Of a DNA stretch of 8,290 nt, positions 4,777-8,290 are shown piece after piece (the stretch's first letter is position 1; the number at the start of each line of letters is the position of its first letter). The notes beneath the pieces were generated by a model that saw nothing but the letters and a program-made list of their open reading frames with translations, was not told the DNA's origin and made no database searches. Source of the stretch: an uncultured Clostridium sp. (lineage in GTDB: Bacteria; Bacillota; Clostridia; Christensenellales; Pumilibacteraceae); assembly GCA_900555125.1 (NCBI GenBank), contig USKH01000045.1:1-8290 (forward strand), given 5' to 3'. The translations under genes and the position numbers were made by a program.

Positions 4777-7100
4777 AAAAGAGCCCTCTCGAACACCTGA
4801 TCGACCACATTTACGGTAATAATTTCAAGGCTGTCTTTTACCTCATTGGGTAAATCTTCGACATCCTTCAGGTTTTCCTCGGGAATAATAAGCGTTTTCT
4901 CTCCGCTTCTCATGGCGGCAAGTGATTTTTCTTTAAGCCCGCCGATTGCAAGAACTCTTCCGGTCAGAGTAACCTCTCCGGTCATAGCAACGTCGTCGCG
5001 AACCTTTCTTCCCGTCATAACCGAAAGCACCGCCGTGGAAAGCGTTATTCCTGCGCTCGGCCCGTCTTTTGGCGTTGCCCCTTCGGGAATATGAATATGC
5101 AAATCGTATTTGGTAAACTTTTCGGGCGAAATACCGTACTTTTCCATGCGACTGCGAACTACGCTTACTGCAGTCCGGCACGATTCCTTCATGACATCGC
5201 CCATGTTTCCAGTGAGAATAATATCTCCTTTGCCTTCGGGAATGAGCGCGGTTTCGACTTTCAGAGTAACGCCGCCGACGCTGGTCCACGCAAGCCCGGT
5301 GGCAACACCCACGAGAGGCTCGCTTTCTTTTACGTCGTCACGGAACTTGACCGCTCCGAGGTAGCTTTTCAAATCATCCGCGTTTACCGAAAAAGACGTA
5401 ATTCCGTCGTTTATACGTTTTACGGCAAGCTTACGAATGAGCGAGCCTATTTCTCTTTCAAGATTTCTTACTCCGCTTTCACGGGTATAACCGGCTATTA
5501 TTTTCATAAGCGCGTCGTCGGACACGGAAATTATACAATCGGACATGCCGTTGTTTTTAATCTGCTTGGGCAAAAGGTATCGTTTTGCAATCTGTAATTT
5601 TTCCTCGTACGTATACCCCGTAAGTTCGATAAGTTCCATTCTGTCGAGAAGGGGCGTCGGTATACTTTCGGTTGTATTGGCTGTTGCCACAAACATTACC
5701 TTTGACAAATCGTACGGGATTTCAAGATAGTGATCCTTAAATTTATCGTTCTGATTCGGATCGAGAACTTCCAGCATCGCGCTTGCGGGATCGCCGCGAA
5801 AATCGCTGGACATTTTATCTATTTCGTCCAGCAAAAATACGGGATTGTTTACGCCTGCGGATTTCATGCCCGATAAAATTCTGCCGGGCATCGCTCCGAT
5901 ATAGGTTCTGCGGTGTCCGCGAATTTCCGCCTCGTCGCGAACTCCGCCAAGCGACATCTGAACAAACTGTCTGCCGGCAGCACGCGCTATCGACTCGACT
6001 ATTGAAGTTTTACCCACTCCGGGCGGACCGACAAAACACAGAATAGTGCCTTTGTTATTGTCCGTAAGCTTGTGCACGGCAAGATATTCGATTATTCTTT
6101 CCTTGATTTTTTCAAGTCCGTAATGATCGGCGTCAAGCATTTCTTCCGCTTTCTTGAGATCGGGATTTTCCTGCGATTCGTTTCCCCACGGAAGATCCAA
6201 AAGCCATTCGATATATGTTCGTATAACTCCCGCCTCAGGCGAATTTGCCGCCATTTTATCCATACGCGCCATTTCTTTTTGCAGCTTTTCTACGGCATAA
6301 GGCGGCAAATTTTTTTCCTTGGCGACTTTGAGATATCTTGCCTTTTCGTCTTCGTCGTCGCCCAGTTCGTCATGAATGGCTTTTATCTGCTCGCGAAGAT
6401 AGTATTCTTTCTGATTTTTGTCTACGCTTTCCTTTACCCTCTGGGAAATACGCTTTTCCGCATCCAGAACTTCGCGGCTTGCTATTAACTTTTTATAAAT
6501 AGCTTCGAGTTGCTGTTTTTTGTCGGCAATTTCAAGCAGTTGCTGACGTTCGGAATCTTTCAAAAATAAAAAATACGCAAGCTCGCAAATAAGTCTGTCT
6601 ATCGATTCGACTGAAGCCTGGGATATAATGTCTTTATTCAATTTAACCGCCGAAGAAAGAGCGCTCGCGCATTCATCCTGAATAAGCTTTATGAGAGCGC
6701 GGCTTTCGGCGTCGTCCGTAAGTTCGGTGCCGAACGGTTCGACAACGGCTTCAAAGGGAGCCACGGCAACGTATTCCAGCGTTTTCATTCTCTCTCCGCC
6801 GCGAACAACTGCTCTTCCGCTATCGTTGGGCAAGCGCAAAATTTGCGTAATTCGCGCGGTTGTACCCACCGAATAAGCGTCATCGGGAGCCGCTCCTTCC
6901 TTGTTGGGATTTTTCTCGGCGATCACGAGTATATCTTCGTTCTTTGCACGCGCGTCTTCCATAAGACGCAGCACATCGTTATTTTTATCGAGTTCGAAAC
7001 TAAGTATTTGCCCGGGAAAAAGAACGTTGGTGCGAATAAACACAACCTTCATTCTTTTCTGCCCGGTTATTTCCTTTTGCATTTCCTGTTTGTCTTCCAT
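4773..7100 (-). CDS. lon: ATP-dependent protease Lon (LonA)
   Basis: Lon is a cytoplasmic hexameric AAA+ serine protease that degrades misfolded and regulatory proteins. The 775-residue length is standard. An N-terminal substrate-binding domain spans about 17-205; its opening MKVVFIRTNVLFPG is more diverged than the usual LPLR-VVFP form. A helical region rich in charged residues follows (about 205-300). The AAA+ module has Walker A GPPGVGKT at 358-365 and Walker B VFLLDEID at 421-428, with ATANT at 472-476 as sensor 1. The protease domain starts near 593 and has TGLAWTSVGG at 601-610, catalytic S682 in GPSAG and K725 in GGLKEK. The 43-residue gap between the two matches E. coli S679 and K722. 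The ATG at 7100 follows GAGG by nine bases, within a duplicated site. It has its own promoter after the clpX terminator; no CtsR or CIRCE heat-shock operator was seen. Confidence 0.98.
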   Translation of the reverse strand: MEDKQEMQKEITGQKRMKVVFIRTNVLFPGQILSFELDKNNDVLRLMEDARAKNEDILVIAEKNPNKEGAAPDDAYSVGTTARITQILRLPNDSGRAVVRGGERMKTLEYVAVAPFEAVVEPFGTELTDDAESRALIKLIQDECASALSSAVKLNKDIISQASVESIDRLICELAYFLFLKDSERQQLLEIADKKQQLEAIYKKLIASREVLDAEKRISQRVKESVDKNQKEYYLREQIKAIHDELGDDEDEKARYLKVAKEKNLPPYAVEKLQKEMARMDKMAANSPEAGVIRTYIEWLLDLPWGNESQENPDLKKAEEMLDADHYGLEKIKERIIEYLAVHKLTDNNKGTILCFVGPPGVGKTSIVESIARAAGRQFVQMSLGGVRDEAEIRGHRRTYIGAMPGRILSGMKSAGVNNPVFLLDEIDKMSSDFRGDPASAMLEVLDPNQNDKFKDHYLEIPYDLSKVMFVATANTTESIPTPLLDRMELIELTGYTYEEKLQIAKRYLLPKQIKNNGMSDCIISVSDDALMKIIAGYTRESGVRNLEREIGSLIRKLAVKRINDGITSFSVNADDLKSYLGAVKFRDDVKESEPLVGVATGLAWTSVGGVTLKVETALIPEGKGDIILTGNMGDVMKESCRTAVSVVRSRMEKYGISPEKFTKYDLHIHIPEGATPKDGPSAGITLSTAVLSVMTGRKVRDDVAMTGEVTLTGRVLAIGGLKEKSLAAMRSGEKTLIIPEENLKDVEDLPNEVKDSLEIITVNVVDQVFERALL

Positions 7101-7101
7101 A

Positions 7102-7127
7102 ATAAGTTACCTCTGATAAGTTACCTC
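7102..7127 (-). repeat. Tandem duplication of the lon ribosome binding site
   Basis: GAGGTAACTTAT occurs twice on the minus strand, at 7127-7116 and 7113-7102, an exact 12-base match with a two-base spacer (period 14). The near copy places GAGG nine bases before the lon ATG and is the working site. The far copy is 23 bases away. It may act as a standby ribosome site or be a slippage product. Confidence 0.85.
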
Positions 7128-7129
7128 GC

Positions 7130-7160
7130 ATGCGGCATACAGGCAAAACTAAAACCGCAT
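7130..7160 (-). repeat. Inverted repeat in the lon leader
   Basis: On the minus strand ATGCGG (7160-7155) and CCGCAT (7135-7130) are perfect inverse complements separated by 19 bases, just before the distal copy of the ribosome binding site. It could fold in the leader of about 72 bases. No riboswitch or RNA thermometer family is recognised, and six pairs with a large loop is weak. Confidence 0.35.
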
Positions 7161-7178
7161 TAAAACATCGGCTTATTT

Positions 7179-7207
7179 ATTGTAGCATATAAATATGAAT
7201 TTTTCAA
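7179..7207 (-). promoter_or_regulatory. Sigma-A-type promoter of lon-ysxC
   Basis: On the minus strand TTGAAA (7207-7202) is followed by a 17-base spacer and TACAAT (7184-7179), preceded by TGC, an extended -10 element. Transcription should begin near 7172. The -35 box starts two bases past the clpX terminator T-tract, so the two signals are packed back to back. No CtsR heptad pair or CIRCE element is visible around it. Confidence 0.85.
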
Positions 7208-7209
7208 GT

Positions 7210-7240
7210 AAAAACGGCACTTCAACTGTGAAATGCCGTT
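7210..7240 (-). terminator. Intrinsic terminator of clpX
   Basis: On the minus strand AACGGCATTTCA (7240-7229) pairs with TGAAGTGCCGTT (7224-7213) over 12 bp, with one G-U pair and a four-base loop CAGT, then runs into a short T-tract ending at 7210. It begins seven bases after the clpX stop codon. The plus-strand sequence after the hairpin is also T-rich, so it may act in both directions. Confidence 0.92.
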
Positions 7241-7246
7241 CTTTTG

Positions 7247-8290
7247 TTATGCGGATTTTTCTTCTTCACGCAAAACTTTGGGTTTTGCACCCTTTTCTAT
7301 ACAATCTTTTGTAATTTCGACGCTTTTAACGTCTTTTTCGGTAGGCGTATCGAACATCGTATCCAGCATGCAGTCCTCAACAATACTTCTGAGTCCTCTT
7401 GCGCCGGTTTTTAACTCGATTGCCTTGCGCGCTATCGCCTTAACCGCGTCGTCATCGAACTTCAGGTCAACGCCGTCCATTTTCATAAGCTCGATGTATT
7501 GTTTCACAAGTGCGTCTTTCGGCTTCGTCAGAATGCTTACCAGAGCGTTTTCGTCAAGCGCCGTAAGACTTACGGTTATCGGTACTCGTCCGATAAATTC
7601 GGGGATAAGTCCAAACTTGATGAGATCCTGAGGCTGAACTTTTTTGAGAATTTCGTCCTCGTCAAGCTCGCTGCGCTTGATTTCGCCACCGAATCCGAGC
7701 GACGACGCGCTTTGTCTCTTTTCGATGATTTTATCCAGCCCTACAAATGCCCCACCGAAAATAAACAGAATGTTTGTGGTGTCTATCTGCAGGCATTCCT
7801 GTTGCGGATGCTTTCTTCCTCCCTGCGGAGGCACGGAAGCGACAGTGCTTTCCACTATTTTCAAAAGTGCCTGTTGAACGCCCTCGCCCGAAACGTCACG
7901 GGTAATGCTGACATTTTCGCCCTTTCTTGCAATCTTGTCTATTTCGTCGATATAAATAATGCCTCGTTCGGCTTTTTTAATGTCATAATCGGCTGCCTGA
8001 ATAAGCTTTAACAATACGTTTTCGACGTCTTCTCCGACATAACCGGCTTCGGTAAGCGTAGTAGCGTCGGCGACGGCAAACGGCACATTGAGAATACGCG
8101 ACAAAGTCTGAGCCAGCAAAGTCTTTCCGCATCCGGTGGGACCGAGCATCAGAATATTGCTCTTCTTGAGATCGATATCGCTTTTTCCCCCGTGCTTTAA
8201 GTTGTAATCGACGCGTTTATAATGATTATACACCGCAACGCTAAGCACTTTTTTGGCTTCGGTTTGACCTATAATATACTCGTCGAGGCG
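7247..8290 (-). CDS. clpX: ATP-dependent Clp protease ATP-binding subunit ClpX, missing its N-terminus
   Basis: ClpX is the hexameric AAA+ unfoldase that feeds substrates into ClpP. The frame is open to the window edge and its first codons read RLDEYIIGQTEAKKVLSVAVYNHY, a core ClpX segment; I therefore extend it past the internal GTG at 8248. The usual N-terminal zinc-binding domain, about 70 residues, lies outside the window. In the 347 visible residues, Walker A GPTGCGKT is at 50-57, the substrate-gripping pore loop GYVGED at 83-88 and Walker B IIYIDEID at 111-118. SGEGVQQALLKIVE (134-147) and PPQGGRKHP (154-162) are typical. LGF at 198-200 is the IGF-type loop that docks on ClpP, so partnership with a ClpP is expected. 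IGRVPI at 233-238 and the sensor 2 segment GARGLRSI at 296-303 complete the module. The gene ends at a strong terminator, with lon following under its own promoter. Confidence 0.98.
   Translation of the reverse strand, partial: RLDEYIIGQTEAKKVLSVAVYNHYKRVDYNLKHGGKSDIDLKKSNILMLGPTGCGKTLLAQTLSRILNVPFAVADATTLTEAGYVGEDVENVLLKLIQAADYDIKKAERGIIYIDEIDKIARKGENVSITRDVSGEGVQQALLKIVESTVASVPPQGGRKHPQQECLQIDTTNILFIFGGAFVGLDKIIEKRQSASSLGFGGEIKRSELDEDEILKKVQPQDLIKFGLIPEFIGRVPITVSLTALDENALVSILTKPKDALVKQYIELMKMDGVDLKFDDDAVKAIARKAIELKTGARGLRSIVEDCMLDTMFDTPTEKDVKSVEITKDCIEKGAKPKVLREEEKSA

Noticed and set aside
4933..5289. Second minus-strand frame of 118 codons inside lon
   Set aside because: It is a +1/-1 shadow of the Lon protease domain, highly R/S/G-rich, and Lon is intact in the main frame.
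5091..5597. Plus-strand frame of 168 codons opposite lon
   Set aside because: Antisense shadow of the intact AAA+ and protease domains; no known motif.

Overview
The window suggests a bacterium of the Firmicutes, probably a clostridial lineage known mainly from metagenomes. The evidence is the gene order clpX-lon-ysxC and mraZ-rsmH-ftsL-PBP, strong AGGAGG-type ribosome binding sites, TTG start codons, sigma-A-like promoters with 17-bp spacers, and a cysteine-rich protein of a type I associate with clostridia. The genus cannot be read from the sequence. Every credible gene lies on the minus strand, so transcription runs from high to low coordinates. No tRNA, rRNA, CRISPR array, insertion sequence or prophage gene was seen.

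Right part (8290 to 4177), protein quality control: the end of clpX (N-terminus beyond the window edge) closes with a strong hairpin terminator. The lon promoter begins two bases past its T-tract. lon and the ribosome-assembly GTPase gene ysxC overlap by four bases (ATGA) and are probably translationally coupled.

Middle (4176 to 2398), less familiar: an unnamed cysteine-rich protein follows, whose Shine-Dalgarno sequence lies inside a terminator-like hairpin. Next is a COG1768-like metallophosphoesterase whose promoter sits so close to its ATG that the mRNA should be leaderless. Then comes a 361-bp gene-free gap. It holds an unassigned 165-bp segment with short internal repeats, an intrinsic terminator, and the promoter of the division cluster.

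Left part (2397 to 1), start of the division and cell wall (dcw) cluster: mraZ, rsmH, an FtsL-like protein with a long cytoplasmic extension, and the first 112 codons of a class B penicillin-binding protein. The mraZ promoter (TTGACA, 17 bp, TAGAAT) is overlaid by five G-rich pentamers at an exact 10-bp period. This matches the architecture of MraZ operators known from E. coli and Mollicutes, and so predicts autoregulation of the cluster.

Most genes are ordinary housekeeping genes. The best material is regulatory: the five-unit MraZ operator paired with an altered MraZ signature loop, the leaderless phosphoesterase, the hairpin that hides a ribosome binding site, and the tandemly duplicated ribosome binding site of lon.
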